A stretch of DNA of 64,000 nt, from assembly GCF_000412695.1 (NCBI RefSeq), contig NC_021499.1, forward strand, positions 4,216,001-4,280,000. Reading direction: 5' to 3'. This document shows positions 27,413 through 36,437 of the stretch, one piece after another; position 1 is the first letter of the stretch; the number at the start of each line of letters is the position of its first letter. A model generated the notes under the pieces. It was not told the origin of the DNA, made no database searches, and worked only from the letters and a program-made list of their open reading frames with translations. The DNA is from Pseudomonas resinovorans NBRC 106553. Its GTDB lineage: Bacteria > Pseudomonadota > Gammaproteobacteria > Pseudomonadales > Pseudomonadaceae. The position numbers and the translations under genes were made by a program.

Positions 27413-28495
27413 ATGAGCGAACAGAAAGCGGATGACGCCATGAAGAGGACCACCATCGAACAGGACCCGCGCTGGGCCGCCGTGCGGGCCCGCGATCCGG
27501 CCGCCGACCGGCAGTTCGTCTACGCGGTGAAGACCACCGGCATCTACTGCCGCCCCAGCAGCCCCACCCGCCTGCCGCGCCCGGAGAACGTGGAGTTCTT
27601 CGACAGCCCCGAGGCCGCCGAGGCCGCCGGCTACCGCCCCAGCCGCCGCGCCGCCGCCGACATGACCCGCGTCGCCGAACAGCACGCGGCCCTGGTGGCG
27701 GCCGCCTGCCGGCACATCGAGTCGGCCGAGGACGCACCGGGGCTGGAAGCCCTGGCGGAATCGGTGGGCATGAGTACGTCGCACTTCCACCGCGTGTTCA
27801 AGGCCGTGACCGGCCTGACCCCCAAGGCCTACGCCCGCGCCCGCCGCGCACGCAAGGTACGCGACCAGCTCGGCGCCGGCGTCTCGGTGACCGAGGTGAT
27901 CTATGACGCCGGCTTCAACTCCAACAGCCGTTTCTACGCCGACTCCGCCCAGGTGCTGGGGATGAAGCCCGCCGACTACCGCGCCGGCGGCATCAACAAC
28001 GAGATCCGCTTCGCCCTGGGGGAATGTTCCCTGGGGTCCTTCCTGGTGGCGCAAAGCGGCATCGGCGTCTGCGCCATCCTCCTGGGTGATGACCCGGAGG
28101 CGCTGCTGCGCGACCTGCAGGACAAGTTTCCCCGCGCCCAACTGATCGGCGGCGACAGCGGCTTCGAGCAGCTGGTGGCCAAGGTCATCGGCTTCATCGA
28201 GGCGCCCAACCTGGGCCTGGACCTGCCGCTGGACGTACGCGGCACGGCCTTCCAGGAGCGGGTCTGGCAGGCGCTGCGGGAAATCCCGCCGGGCAGCACC
28301 GCCAGCTATGCCGAGATCGCCGAGCGCATCGGTTCGCCCCGTGCCGTGCGCGCCGTGGCCCAGGCCTGCGCGGCCAACAGCCTGGCGGTGGCCATTCCCT
28401 GCCACCGCGTGGTACGCAGCGACGGCGCTCTCTCCGGCTACCGCTGGGGCGTGGAACGCAAGCGCCGCCTGCTGGAGCGCGAGGCCGAGGGATGA
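27413..28495 (+). CDS. ada: Ada-like bifunctional regulator/O6-methylguanine-DNA methyltransferase with degenerate zinc site
   Basis: The 360-residue product has an Ada N-terminal domain (about 15-85), an AraC-type helix-turn-helix (about 95-185) and a C-terminal alkyltransferase with the acceptor cysteine in AIPCHRVV (C330). In the N-terminal domain only the first zinc cysteine is kept (GIYC, C46). The positions equal to E. coli C42, C69 and C72 are S50, S77 and A80. Repair of methylphosphotriesters by this domain is therefore doubtful, while O6-methylguanine repair should work. An in-frame ATG at 27440 is an alternative start. Confidence 0.92.
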   Translation: MSEQKADDAMKRTTIEQDPRWAAVRARDPAADRQFVYAVKTTGIYCRPSSPTRLPRPENVEFFDSPEAAEAAGYRPSRRAAADMTRVAEQHAALVAAACRHIESAEDAPGLEALAESVGMSTSHFHRVFKAVTGLTPKAYARARRARKVRDQLGAGVSVTEVIYDAGFNSNSRFYADSAQVLGMKPADYRAGGINNEIRFALGECSLGSFLVAQSGIGVCAILLGDDPEALLRDLQDKFPRAQLIGGDSGFEQLVAKVIGFIEAPNLGLDLPLDVRGTAFQERVWQALREIPPGSTASYAEIAERIGSPRAVRAVAQACAANSLAVAIPCHRVVRSDGALSGYRWGVERKRRLLEREAEG

Positions 28496-28734
28496 AACTG
28501 CTGCGGGCGGACGGCGAGGCCTACTTCAGCGAGGTCCCCGGCACCTTGGGCGGGCATCGCGGCACAGGCATCTACGGCCGCCTCGACTGCCCCACAGCCC
28601 TGCGCGCCATCGCCCGGGGCGGCTATGTGAAGCACCGGGTGTTCTTCCTCGACGAGGCGACGGCCCGGGCCGCCGGGTATCGGCCTTGTGGGTGTTGCAT
28701 GCGAGACGCCTACCACGCCTGGCGAGAAACGTAG
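28492..28734 (+). CDS. Ada metal-binding-domain-like small protein
   Basis: This 80-residue protein resembles a free-standing Ada zinc domain: GIYGRLDCPTALR, then FFLDEATARAAGYRPCGCCM. It has C33, C66, C68 and C69. Aligned with Ada, it keeps the second, third and fourth zinc ligands but has Gly in place of the first, the methyl acceptor. H22 or H48 could replace it. It overlaps the ada-like gene by 4 bases (ATGA), so the two are co-translated. Its TAG stop touches the following repeat. Confidence 0.85.
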   Translation: MKLLRADGEAYFSEVPGTLGGHRGTGIYGRLDCPTALRAIARGGYVKHRVFFLDEATARAAGYRPCGCCMRDAYHAWRET

Positions 28735-28737
28735 GGT

Positions 28738-28811
28738 CGTAGGATGGGTTGAGCGGAGCGATACCCATGCGGTCCGGATCGATGGGTATCGCAGGCTCAA
28801 CCCATCCTACG
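28738..28811. repeat. Intergenic palindrome (GTAGGATGGGTTGAG type)
   Basis: CGTAGGATGGGTTGAG faces CTCAACCCATCCTACG with inner arms GCGATACCCAT and ATGGGTATCGC. It separates the convergent ada-side and oxidoreductase genes and belongs with the copies at 21623 and 62676. Confidence 0.85.
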
Positions 28812-28814
28812 GGC

Positions 28815-29867
28815 TCAGTCCTGACTGACCTCCACCACCCCACCCTCCCGGGCGGCCTGGGCGATGGCCTCCACCACCCGCAGGTTCTGCAAGCCATCGC
28901 GCACGCTCACCAGGGGTTCGGCATCGCCACGGATGACCTGGCAGAAGTGCGCCAACTGGCGCGCCAACGGGTCTTCCCGTTCGAGCGCGGCCACCTCGCA
29001 GGTGAAGGGCTTCCACCAGGAACGCTCCTCCAGGCGCTCGTAGCACTTCAGCCGCAGGCTGGGCACCGCCAGGGAGCCCTGGGTGCCGGCGATCAGGTAG
29101 CAGTCTTCGTCGTCGTAGCTGGGGTAGTCGCGGTTTTCCCGGGAGGTCTGCTCCCAGCTGCGGGCCGAGGCGGCGGTATCGGACAGCAGGAAGCTGCCCA
29201 GGGCGCCGCTGGCGAAACGCAGGCTGATGGACACCGTGTCCTCCACCGGGAAGCCCCGGGTGGCGCTGGAGGCCAGGGCCTGCACGGCGACCACCTCGCC
29301 GCACAGCGAACGCAGGTTGCCGATCTCGTGGATCAGGTTGATCAGCACCGGGCCGCCACCGGCCTGGCGGCGCCAGGGCGCGGCATCGAAGTAGTCCGCA
29401 GGCTTGTAGAACAGCGCGCTGCCCATCACCGCCACCAGGTTGCCCAGGCGACCCTCGCCGATGAGCGCCCGCGCCCGTTCGAGAATGGGGCTGTGGGCGC
29501 GGTGGTGCCCCACCAGCAGCGGCACCTTCGACCGGCGGGCGGCGGCCAGCAGGCGCTCGCCCTCCTCCAGGGTATGGGCCACCGGTTTCTCGATCAGCGC
29601 GGGCACCTCGGCCTGCAGGCAGGTCAGCGCCTGGGCCACATGCAGCTGGTTGGGGGTGGCCAGGATGATGCCGTCGGGACGCCCGGCTTCGAACAGCGCC
29701 TCCAGCGACGGGAACAGCGGCACGCCAGCGCGTTGGGCCACGGCTTCGGCGGCCGGGGACGGGTCCACCAGGGCGGCGAGTTGGCAGGAGTCGCTGGCCT
29801 GGATGAGTTCGAGGTGGCGCTGGCCGATCAGGCCGGCGCCGGCAATGGCGATGCGGAGAATGCTCAT
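28815..29867 (-). CDS. Gfo/Idh/MocA family oxidoreductase
   Basis: This 350-residue protein has an N-terminal NAD(P)-binding Rossmann motif (ILRIAIAGAGLIGQRHLELI) and the family motif EKPVAHTLEEG near residue 95, where the catalytic Lys follows Glu. The C-terminal half is the substrate-binding alpha/beta domain. These enzymes oxidise inositols, sugars or related compounds; the substrate here is unknown. It is divergent from a LysR gene at 29964, its likely regulator. Confidence 0.9.
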   Translation of the reverse strand: MSILRIAIAGAGLIGQRHLELIQASDSCQLAALVDPSPAAEAVAQRAGVPLFPSLEALFEAGRPDGIILATPNQLHVAQALTCLQAEVPALIEKPVAHTLEEGERLLAAARRSKVPLLVGHHRAHSPILERARALIGEGRLGNLVAVMGSALFYKPADYFDAAPWRRQAGGGPVLINLIHEIGNLRSLCGEVVAVQALASSATRGFPVEDTVSISLRFASGALGSFLLSDTAASARSWEQTSRENRDYPSYDDEDCYLIAGTQGSLAVPSLRLKCYERLEERSWWKPFTCEVAALEREDPLARQLAHFCQVIRGDAEPLVSVRDGLQNLRVVEAIAQAAREGGVVEVSQD

Positions 29868-29963
29868 GTCGTTCGATCTGCGCGTGTGGTGGGAGGTCCG
29901 GCGTGGATATCCGGGGCGTGATCGAAAGACTAATATTCACCAAACAACCAATAATCCCTCCCC

Positions 29964-30908
29964 ATGAAAAATCAGAATGCGCTTTTAGCGAATAATGATC
30001 CCTTCCTCCGCGACCTCCTGCTGTTCTGCAGCGTGGCGCGGCGCTCCAGCTTCATCGCCGGCGCCAACGAGCTGGGCATTTCCCCGGCCCATGTGAGCAA
30101 GCGCATCGCGATGCTGGAGGAGTCCCTCGGGGTCAAGCTGTTCAACCGCACCACGCGGCGGGTGAACATCACCGCCGATGGCGAGGCCGCCTTCGTCTGG
30201 GCGCAGAAGATCCTCGAAGACGTGGAAGCCATGGTGGAGTCGCTCTCCGGCAGCAAGGGCGAGCCGCGCGGCGTGCTGCGCATCGCCACCAGCCTGCGCC
30301 TGGGGCGCGACCACCTGGCGCCGGTGCTGTCGCTGCTGCGCCAGCGCCATCCGGGGCTGGAAGTGTGGCTGGAGCTGCTGGACCGGCGGGTGGACCTGAT
30401 CGGCGAGAACCTCGATATCGACCTGCGGGTGGGCGAGGTGCACGAGCCGCACCTGATCGCCCACAAGATCGCCGAGAGCCACCGCATCCTCTGCGCCGCC
30501 CCGTCCTATGTGGCGCGCCGTGGCCAGCCGCGCAGCCTGGCTGACCTGGCGCAGCACGACTGCCTGCTGTTCCGCGAGCGCGAGCTGGGCTTTGGTGTGT
30601 GGCGCCTCGCCGGCCCCAACGGCGAGGAAACGGTGAAGGTCACCGGCCCCATGGCCTCCAACCACAGCGACGTGGTGCGCCAATGGGCCCATGAAGGCCA
30701 CGGGGTGATCATGGCCTCGGTCTGGGATGCCGCGCCGAGCCTGCGCGACGGCAAACTGGTGCAGGTCCTGCCGGCCTACCAGCAGCGCGCCGACGTCTGG
30801 GCGGTGACCGCCGCACGGGCCTCCGGCTCGGCCAAGGTGAAGCTGTGCATCGACTTTCTCAAGGACCACTTGACCCAGGGTCCCCACGCCCTGGTCACCC
30901 GACTCTGA
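29964..30908 (+). CDS. LysR family transcriptional regulator
   Basis: This 314-residue regulator has the winged helix near residues 17-76 (LLFCSVARRSSFIAGANELG, then HVSKRIAMLEESLG) and an effector domain of the group that includes DsdC/CrgA-like proteins. The A-rich 97-bp gap to the divergent oxidoreductase gene probably holds both promoters. It may also read into gltS, which starts 90 bp downstream. Confidence 0.92.
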   Translation: MKNQNALLANNDPFLRDLLLFCSVARRSSFIAGANELGISPAHVSKRIAMLEESLGVKLFNRTTRRVNITADGEAAFVWAQKILEDVEAMVESLSGSKGEPRGVLRIATSLRLGRDHLAPVLSLLRQRHPGLEVWLELLDRRVDLIGENLDIDLRVGEVHEPHLIAHKIAESHRILCAAPSYVARRGQPRSLADLAQHDCLLFRERELGFGVWRLAGPNGEETVKVTGPMASNHSDVVRQWAHEGHGVIMASVWDAAPSLRDGKLVQVLPAYQQRADVWAVTAARASGSAKVKLCIDFLKDHLTQGPHALVTRL

Positions 30909-30998
30909 CAGCGGGTCGACAAGCCTCGCGCCCTTGGCTAGACCTCTAGGCAGATGCCCCCGCCCATCGCGGGGCAGCGCCTGGCAGGAAGCAACGAC

Positions 30999-32192
30999 GT
31001 GACGCTGCAACCCATGGAAACCCTGTTGCTGGCCACCCTGGCGCTGATCCTGGGGCGGCTGGTGAATCGGCTGATCCCCGTGCTGTCGCGCTACAGCATC
31101 CCGGAGCCCATCACCGGCGGCCTGCTGGTGTCGATCTGCCTGGCCCTGGCCAACGTGGCGAACGATTTCAGCCTGCAATTCGATACCTCCATGAAGGCGC
31201 CCCTGCTGCTGGCGTTCTTCTCGGCCGTGGGCCTGTCGGCGAACCTGGGCATGCTCAAGCACGGCGGCAAGCGCATGGTGCTGGTGGTCCTCGCCCTGAT
31301 CCCCTTCCTGCTCCTGCAGAACCTCCTCGGCGTGCTGATGGCCTGGGGCCTGGACCTGCATCCGCTGATGGGTCTGGTTGGCGGAACCATCACCCTGGTG
31401 GGTGGCCACGGCACCGGCGCGGCCTACGCCGAGCGCTTCGCCGAGGTGTACAACCTGCAGTCGATCATGGAGCTGTCGATGACCTCCGCCACCCTCGGCC
31501 TGGTGGTGGGCGGCATCATCGGCGGGCCCCTGGCCCAGTGGCTGCTCAAGCGCCACAAGGTGGCCCCTGCCACGGGCCCGGGAGCGCACCACGAGTTAGT
31601 CGGCGACGATCGCACACCGCCGGTGACGTCCGGCAATTTCCTCACCGTGCTGAGCGCGACCCTGGTGGCTCTGGTGGCCGGCCAGTTGCTCGCCGGGAAG
31701 TTCAGCGGTGGCGCCGTGACCCTGCCGAGCTTCGTCTGGTGCCTGCTGCTGGGCGTGGCCATCCGCAACAGCCTGCCCCTGGTGGGCGTGCGCCTGAACG
31801 ACGGCGCCATCGACCTGCTGGGGTCGATCACCCTGTCGCTGTTCCTGGTGATGACCATGATGGCCCTGGACCTCAGCCACGTGGCCAGCGTGGCCGGGCC
31901 GCTGCTGCTCATGCTGCTGGGACAGGCGATACTCGCCCTGCTCTACGGCGCCCTGGTGTTCTTCCGCGTCACCGGCCGCGACTACGAAGCCGTGGTGCTC
32001 TCGGCGGCGTTCAGCGGCTTCGCCATCGGCGCCACGGCCACCGCCGTGGCCAACATGCAGGCCATCGCCCACAAGTACGGCCCGGCGCCGGAAGCCTTCA
32101 TCATCGCGCCGCTGGTGGGCGCCTTCCTCATCGACCTGCTCAACGCCCTGGTGCTGACCGGATACCTGGCGATACCGGGGATAGGAGGTTGA
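30999..32192 (+). CDS. gltS: Sodium/glutamate symporter GltS
   Basis: This 397-residue membrane protein matches GltS in length and in its segments LGRLVNRLIPVLSRYSIPEP and GGHGTGAAYAERF, the glycine-rich re-entrant loop. It imports glutamate with sodium. I chose GTG at 30999 because AGGAAG lies 7 bases upstream and the length then fits GltS; the ATG at 30954 adds an odd 15-residue extension. It is separated by two bases from the lipoprotein gene that follows. Confidence 0.9.
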   Translation: MTLQPMETLLLATLALILGRLVNRLIPVLSRYSIPEPITGGLLVSICLALANVANDFSLQFDTSMKAPLLLAFFSAVGLSANLGMLKHGGKRMVLVVLALIPFLLLQNLLGVLMAWGLDLHPLMGLVGGTITLVGGHGTGAAYAERFAEVYNLQSIMELSMTSATLGLVVGGIIGGPLAQWLLKRHKVAPATGPGAHHELVGDDRTPPVTSGNFLTVLSATLVALVAGQLLAGKFSGGAVTLPSFVWCLLLGVAIRNSLPLVGVRLNDGAIDLLGSITLSLFLVMTMMALDLSHVASVAGPLLLMLLGQAILALLYGALVFFRVTGRDYEAVVLSAAFSGFAIGATATAVANMQAIAHKYGPAPEAFIIAPLVGAFLIDLLNALVLTGYLAIPGIGG

Positions 32193-32194
32193 CC

Positions 32195-33673
32195 ATGGTC
32201 CGCGCGCTCGTCCTCGTCCTGCTCGCGCTGGTCCTGACCGGCTGCTCCGAGGGGCCCGACCAGGCCACCCTGGAAGCCGAGGTGCAACAACGCCTGCAAC
32301 AGGCCTTCGGCGAGAACGCCCTCAGCCTCGTCACGCTGAACCGTCGCGGCGCGGCCACCGACGCCCACGCGCCGCGCGGCGAAAAACGCCTGGTGATCTA
32401 TTTCGACAGCACCCTGAAGCTGGAGCGCGACCAGGACTTCGGCTCCTGGGATTCGCCCGGCGTGGCCAGCCTGATCAGCACCCTGGGCGCCGGCCCGCGC
32501 GGGCTCTCCGGCATCCGCAACCAGGGCAACAGCAAGGATGACCTGCTGAAGGTCCACGGCAGCCTGATCTTTCGCCGGGTCGACGGCACCTGGCAGGCGG
32601 TGGTGCCCCAGGGCTTCCAGGCGTCGCCCACGCCGGCGACCATCGAGCCGGGCCTCACCCAGACCCGCGAGCAACTGGTGGCGGCCATCGGCACCGCACT
32701 CAACCTGTCCCCCGGCGGGACCGGGACCAAGCAGCGGGAAATCATTTCCGAGGAACTGGGGCGGTCCCTGAACACCATCCAGGGGCGCCTGAGCCGATTG
32801 CACAATGGCCTGCCCCTGGCCGGCGGACCGGCGTCGGGACAGTACGCGCGGCTGGCCCAGGCCATGGCCGGGCTGATGCGCGCCAACGGGCCGCAACTGA
32901 CACCCCTGACCACCGAGGGCGGCCTGGACAACCTGCGCCTGCTGCGCGAGGGCGATGTGGTGATCGCGCTGTCCCAGAGCGACATGGCGCATCTGGCCTG
33001 GCATGGCGAGGGCCCCTTCGCCGAAGCCGGCCCCAACCCCAGCCTGCGCGCCCTGGCCAGCCTCTACCCCGAGCAGGTGCATGTGCTGGTGCGTGGCGAC
33101 GGCCCCCTGCGCGACATCGCCGGCCTGCGCGGCAAGCGGGTCAACCTCGGCCCGCCCGGATCCGCCTCGCGGGATACCGTGATCGCCGTGCTGGCGGCCC
33201 ATGGCATCCGCCCCGAGGACCTGGGCGACGCCGCCAGCCTGGACCTGCAGCACGCCCTCACCGCCATCCGCGATGGCCAGCTGGACGCCACTCTGCAGGT
33301 GATCGGCTCACCCGCCGACAGCATCCGCGCCGCCGCGGAGGACATGCAGCTGCGCCTGCTGCCACTGGAGGAATCGGCCATCCGCACGCTGGAAGCCAGC
33401 CGGCCGGGTACCTTCGCCGCCCAGGTGGCCGCCGCCACCTACCCGGGCCAGACCGCGCCGGTGCCCACCATCGCGGTCAGCGCCTTGCTGCTGGGCGACC
33501 AGCAACTGAGTTCGGGTGAAGTCGAACTCCTGGTGCGCCAGCTGTTCAGCACCGAATTCGACTGGCTGGCGGCCGGCAGCATCCAGGGCGAGCAGCTATC
33601 CAGGGACACCGCCAGGCGCGGCCTGACGGTGCCCCTGCATGAAGGCGCCTTGCAGGCGCTGGAGGTACCCTGA
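32195..33673 (+). CDS. TAXI family TRAP-type solute-binding lipoprotein
   Basis: This 492-residue protein starts with a lipoprotein signal (MVRALVLVLLALVLTGC, lipobox LTGC). The C-terminal part from about residue 210 is a TAXI-type binding domain with GLRGKRVNLGPPGSASRDT and VPTIAVSALLL. The N-terminal 190 residues form an extra region that I do not recognise. No TRAP permease lies nearby. It begins 2 bp after gltS and probably shares its message. AGGAGG precedes the start. Confidence 0.82.
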   Translation: MVRALVLVLLALVLTGCSEGPDQATLEAEVQQRLQQAFGENALSLVTLNRRGAATDAHAPRGEKRLVIYFDSTLKLERDQDFGSWDSPGVASLISTLGAGPRGLSGIRNQGNSKDDLLKVHGSLIFRRVDGTWQAVVPQGFQASPTPATIEPGLTQTREQLVAAIGTALNLSPGGTGTKQREIISEELGRSLNTIQGRLSRLHNGLPLAGGPASGQYARLAQAMAGLMRANGPQLTPLTTEGGLDNLRLLREGDVVIALSQSDMAHLAWHGEGPFAEAGPNPSLRALASLYPEQVHVLVRGDGPLRDIAGLRGKRVNLGPPGSASRDTVIAVLAAHGIRPEDLGDAASLDLQHALTAIRDGQLDATLQVIGSPADSIRAAAEDMQLRLLPLEESAIRTLEASRPGTFAAQVAAATYPGQTAPVPTIAVSALLLGDQQLSSGEVELLVRQLFSTEFDWLAAGSIQGEQLSRDTARRGLTVPLHEGALQALEVP

Positions 33674-33678
33674 AGGGG

Positions 33679-34374
33679 CTAGCGCACGTAATCGCTCTCC
33701 ATCACATCCCGGTACGCCGCGGCGAAGGCCTTCCAGTCTTCGTCCGGCATCGGCTTGCGATGCTGCTTGAACTGCTCGTAGTCATGTTTGGAAGCGCTGT
33801 AGGCGGTCAGCCGATGGCTGCTCTTGGCCAGGCCCAGCAAGGCCACCTCCACCTTCTTCTCGCGCTCGCCACTGACCTTCACGAAGATGTTCTTCGGATA
33901 CAGCCGGCCGTGCTCCCAACCCGCGCGGTGCATACGGCCGATGGTGTTGGCCAGTTGCTGGATCATCTGCTGGCGAAGGTCCAGGGACACCGGCTCGGCG
34001 TACCAGTCCTCCAGGCTGCGGAAGCCGTCCAGGCTCTCGGTGACCAGCAGCGCCTGCCATTCGGTCTCGGTCTTGCGCGCGGCGCTGAACACCACCTTGG
34101 GCACGCGGATGCCCAGCTCGGCCAGGGCCTGCAGGGCACGCATCTCATGGAGGATGGTGGGCTCGCCGAAGGGATGCACCAGGTCGTGGTGGAAGTGATT
34201 GATCTGGCGCTTGCTGTAGAGCACCTGGCCATCGGGGGTATGCAGCCGCTGGATGCCGCTCTCGCCGCTGGAGAGCTGGTCCTGGGAGTCGAACCATTCG
34301 CCATAGCGGTCCCACCACTGGTCGAAGCTGCCATTGGCGGCGGCGTTGTCATGCCTGAACCACTGGGTGTTCAT
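33679..34374 (-). CDS. InaA/WaaP-type lipopolysaccharide kinase family protein
   Basis: This 231-residue protein has a small protein-kinase-like fold. VLYSKRQINHF likely carries the ATP-binding Lys and MHRAGWEHGRLYPKNIFVKV corresponds to the catalytic loop, with Arg-Leu-Tyr replacing the usual Asp region. Relatives include InaA and the Kdo/heptose kinase WaaP. Its substrate is unknown. The start at 34374 follows AGGAGGTGCTCTG. It is convergent with the TAXI lipoprotein gene. Confidence 0.8.
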   Translation of the reverse strand: MNTQWFRHDNAAANGSFDQWWDRYGEWFDSQDQLSSGESGIQRLHTPDGQVLYSKRQINHFHHDLVHPFGEPTILHEMRALQALAELGIRVPKVVFSAARKTETEWQALLVTESLDGFRSLEDWYAEPVSLDLRQQMIQQLANTIGRMHRAGWEHGRLYPKNIFVKVSGEREKKVEVALLGLAKSSHRLTAYSASKHDYEQFKQHRKPMPDEDWKAFAAAYRDVMESDYVR

Positions 34375-34600
34375 CAGAGCACCTCCTCGTGGAGCGCAGC
34401 GGCTCCACCGGGCTACTACCGAGGCAACCCGACACGGGCCACCGCATGAGGCCGGAACGCCGACCCCTGGAATCAACTTAGCTCCCTTCCGCCGGGTCTG
34501 CTGGCGCGTTTCTGGGCACCTGGGGGTCGAATACAGACAACTCCGGGTACAGCATTGGACCTATGGTGTCGGGTCTTTCATCAGATCGATTGGAGCTGAA

Positions 34601-34945
34601 ATGTCCGACTTCATCACTGTTCTGCGCGAAACCTGCCCCACCCCCGTCATCGACGCCACCAAGTGGAAGCGCATCGGCGGCGATCCGCACACCGTCAACC
34701 TCAACGCCTACCTGTCCAATGACGGCAGCAAGATCATGGGCACCTGGATCTGCACCCCCGGCAAGTTCGAGGTGAACTACGAAAAGTGGGAGTACTGCCA
34801 CTTCCTCGATGGCTACTGCATCATCACGCCCGAAGGCGAAGAGCCGAAGCACCTGAAGGCCGGTGACGTGTTCGTGATCGAACCCGGCATGAAGGGCACC
34901 TGGGAAGTGGTGGAGACCGTGCGCAAGTATTTCGTCTTCGCCTGA
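34601..34945 (+). CDS. Cupin domain protein (DUF861/EutQ-like)
   Basis: This 114-residue protein is a single cupin barrel: GTWICTPGKFEVNYEKWEYC (first motif) and LKAGDVFVIEPGMKGTWEV (second motif). DUF861 cupins include ureidoglycolate- and ethanolamine-related proteins, but the role here is unknown. A TGGAGC ribosome binding site precedes the ATG. A terminator follows 49 bp after the stop, so it is a single-gene unit. Confidence 0.87.
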   Translation: MSDFITVLRETCPTPVIDATKWKRIGGDPHTVNLNAYLSNDGSKIMGTWICTPGKFEVNYEKWEYCHFLDGYCIITPEGEEPKHLKAGDVFVIEPGMKGTWEVVETVRKYFVFA

Positions 34946-34994
34946 ATGGGCCCCGGCCAAACAGGTAAAGGCTGTGTCGCACACGAACCAAAAG

Positions 34995-35017
34995 GCCGGG
35001 CATCTGCCCGGCTTTTT
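34995..35017 (+). terminator. Rho-independent terminator after cupin gene
   Basis: GCCGGG and CCCGGC pair around the loop CATCTG and are followed by TTTTTG. An A-run on the other side means it could also work on the minus strand. Confidence 0.88.
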
Positions 35018-35119
35018 GTTTTCAGTTCGAAGTGCAAGCCAGTCCGACCCTAGCGGCTAGCGCGCCGGCACGGACTCGGGATGGGCGAAAAAGGCCGGCG
35101 AACCGCCGACCTTCCCCTG

Positions 35120-35917
35120 TCAGGCCTTGTAGCGCGCCGCCGCACTGGAGCGCGACAGGTTCGGCGCCATGTGGAAGCGCGCGGCGGTGAAGTTGTCCCA
35201 GTCGGCCTTCTCCGGCAGCGAGGGAATGGTCACCAGCTCGCCCTGGTCCAGGCCGGCCAGCGCGGCATCGACCATCTCACCCACTTCCATGAGCATTTCC
35301 TGCGGGAAGGTATCCAGATCGGTACCCGAGCGTTCCCAGATTTCGGTGCGGGTCGCCCCCGGCAGCACCACCTGCACGCGCACGCCCTGGTCCTTCACTT
35401 CCTGGGCGAGGGACTGGCTCAGGTTGAGCACGAAGGCCTTGGTGCCACTGTAGGTGCCGTTGAACAGTTCCGGCGCCAGGGCCAGTACCGAGGCGATGTT
35501 GATGATGGTGCCGCGACCCTGGGCGACGAAGTTGGCGGCGGCGGCCGCGGCCAGGTGGGTCACGGCCACCACGTTGAGCTGGATCATCGCGTCGAAGCGG
35601 TCCAGGTCGGTGTCCAGCAGGGCGCCGTTGATGGCCACGCCGGCGTTGTTCACCAGCGCGCTGATGGAGGTGTCGCTGCGCAGGCGCTGGGCCACGCGGT
35701 TCAGGTCGGCGCGGTCGGTGAGGTCGGCCTTCAGCACTTCCACCTTCACCCCGTACTGCTCGCGCAGTTCGGCGGCCAGGGCTTCCAGGCGGGCCTGGTC
35801 ACGGGCGACCAGCAGCAGGTCATGGCCCCGTCCGGCCAGGCGCTTGGCATAGGTGGCGCCGATGCCGGTGGATGCGCCGGTGATCAGGGCAACGCCTTGG
35901 TGCTTCTGTTCGCTCAT
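35120..35917 (-). CDS. SDR family oxidoreductase
   Basis: This 265-residue short-chain dehydrogenase has TGASTGIG (cofactor binding), NNAGVAING, and catalytic Tyr/Lys in GTYSGTKAFVL. It resembles the classical SDR group often called DltE- or YqjQ-like. The substrate is unknown. The start at 35917 has GGAGAGCAAGAC upstream. The upstream gap contains an AT-rich stretch (35958-36000) that likely holds its promoter. Confidence 0.9.
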   Translation of the reverse strand: MSEQKHQGVALITGASTGIGATYAKRLAGRGHDLLLVARDQARLEALAAELREQYGVKVEVLKADLTDRADLNRVAQRLRSDTSISALVNNAGVAINGALLDTDLDRFDAMIQLNVVAVTHLAAAAAANFVAQGRGTIINIASVLALAPELFNGTYSGTKAFVLNLSQSLAQEVKDQGVRVQVVLPGATRTEIWERSGTDLDTFPQEMLMEVGEMVDAALAGLDQGELVTIPSLPEKADWDNFTAARFHMAPNLSRSSAAARYKA

Positions 35918-36437
35918 GTCTTGCTCTCCAGTCAGGTGCTCGGGGGTTCGAGCGGTGGACTTAAATTACACACATAATATTACGATCACAATATCTCTTT
36001 GCTGACCGTTGGTCGTGGGACCTGGTGGAGACAGCTTAGCTGCCCCTGTGTCTGCGTTAAGTGTTGCTGGCGAGTCTTCAGCCGAGTTGCTTATCGAGTG
36101 GGCTGCGGGGTTCTGTTTCGTCCCCCCGGACGAGTCCCTTTCTCGATCGCCGAAAGGAACCAAATGTATGGGCTTGCCCCTGCATCCGGCCCGACTGCGT
36201 CGGGTCCCCTCGCTTCATCGCTGCTCCGGGGGCCCTGCGCGCCTCTCGCGGCATCCATGCCGCTCGTCCCCCTGCGCAACGATTCCGCTCGGCCTCCTGA
36301 AGGGGCGGTCTGCGCGGCGTCATCTTCTCTGCTTCGTTTCAGGCCGCAGTTGGCATCAGGTTGGTTTATGCCTCTCCGGCGCGAGTCACCCCTCTACCTT
36401 CAGGCGGGCCGCGTTCGGATGAGGGATGCACCAGCCC
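35918..36437. other. Intergenic region with an unexplained 430-bp segment
   Basis: The first 80 bases are AT-rich and include TATTGTGATCGTAATATTATG on the minus strand, a plausible promoter/operator of the SDR gene. From about 36005 to 36437 the DNA is GC-rich and all three plus-strand frames are largely open. No frame has a convincing start site, known domain or protein-like composition. It includes small hairpins such as CCTTTC...GAAAGG near 36138. I find no gene here that I can support. Confidence 0.5.

Noticed and set aside
31538-32194. Open frame upstream of the TAXI lipoprotein in the same frame
   Set aside because: It is the out-of-frame shadow of gltS; the lipoprotein signal begins at 32195 behind AGGAGG.
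36009-36422. 137-codon ORF in the intergenic segment as a gene
   Set aside because: Two other frames are equally open, composition is not protein-like, and no ribosome binding site is present.
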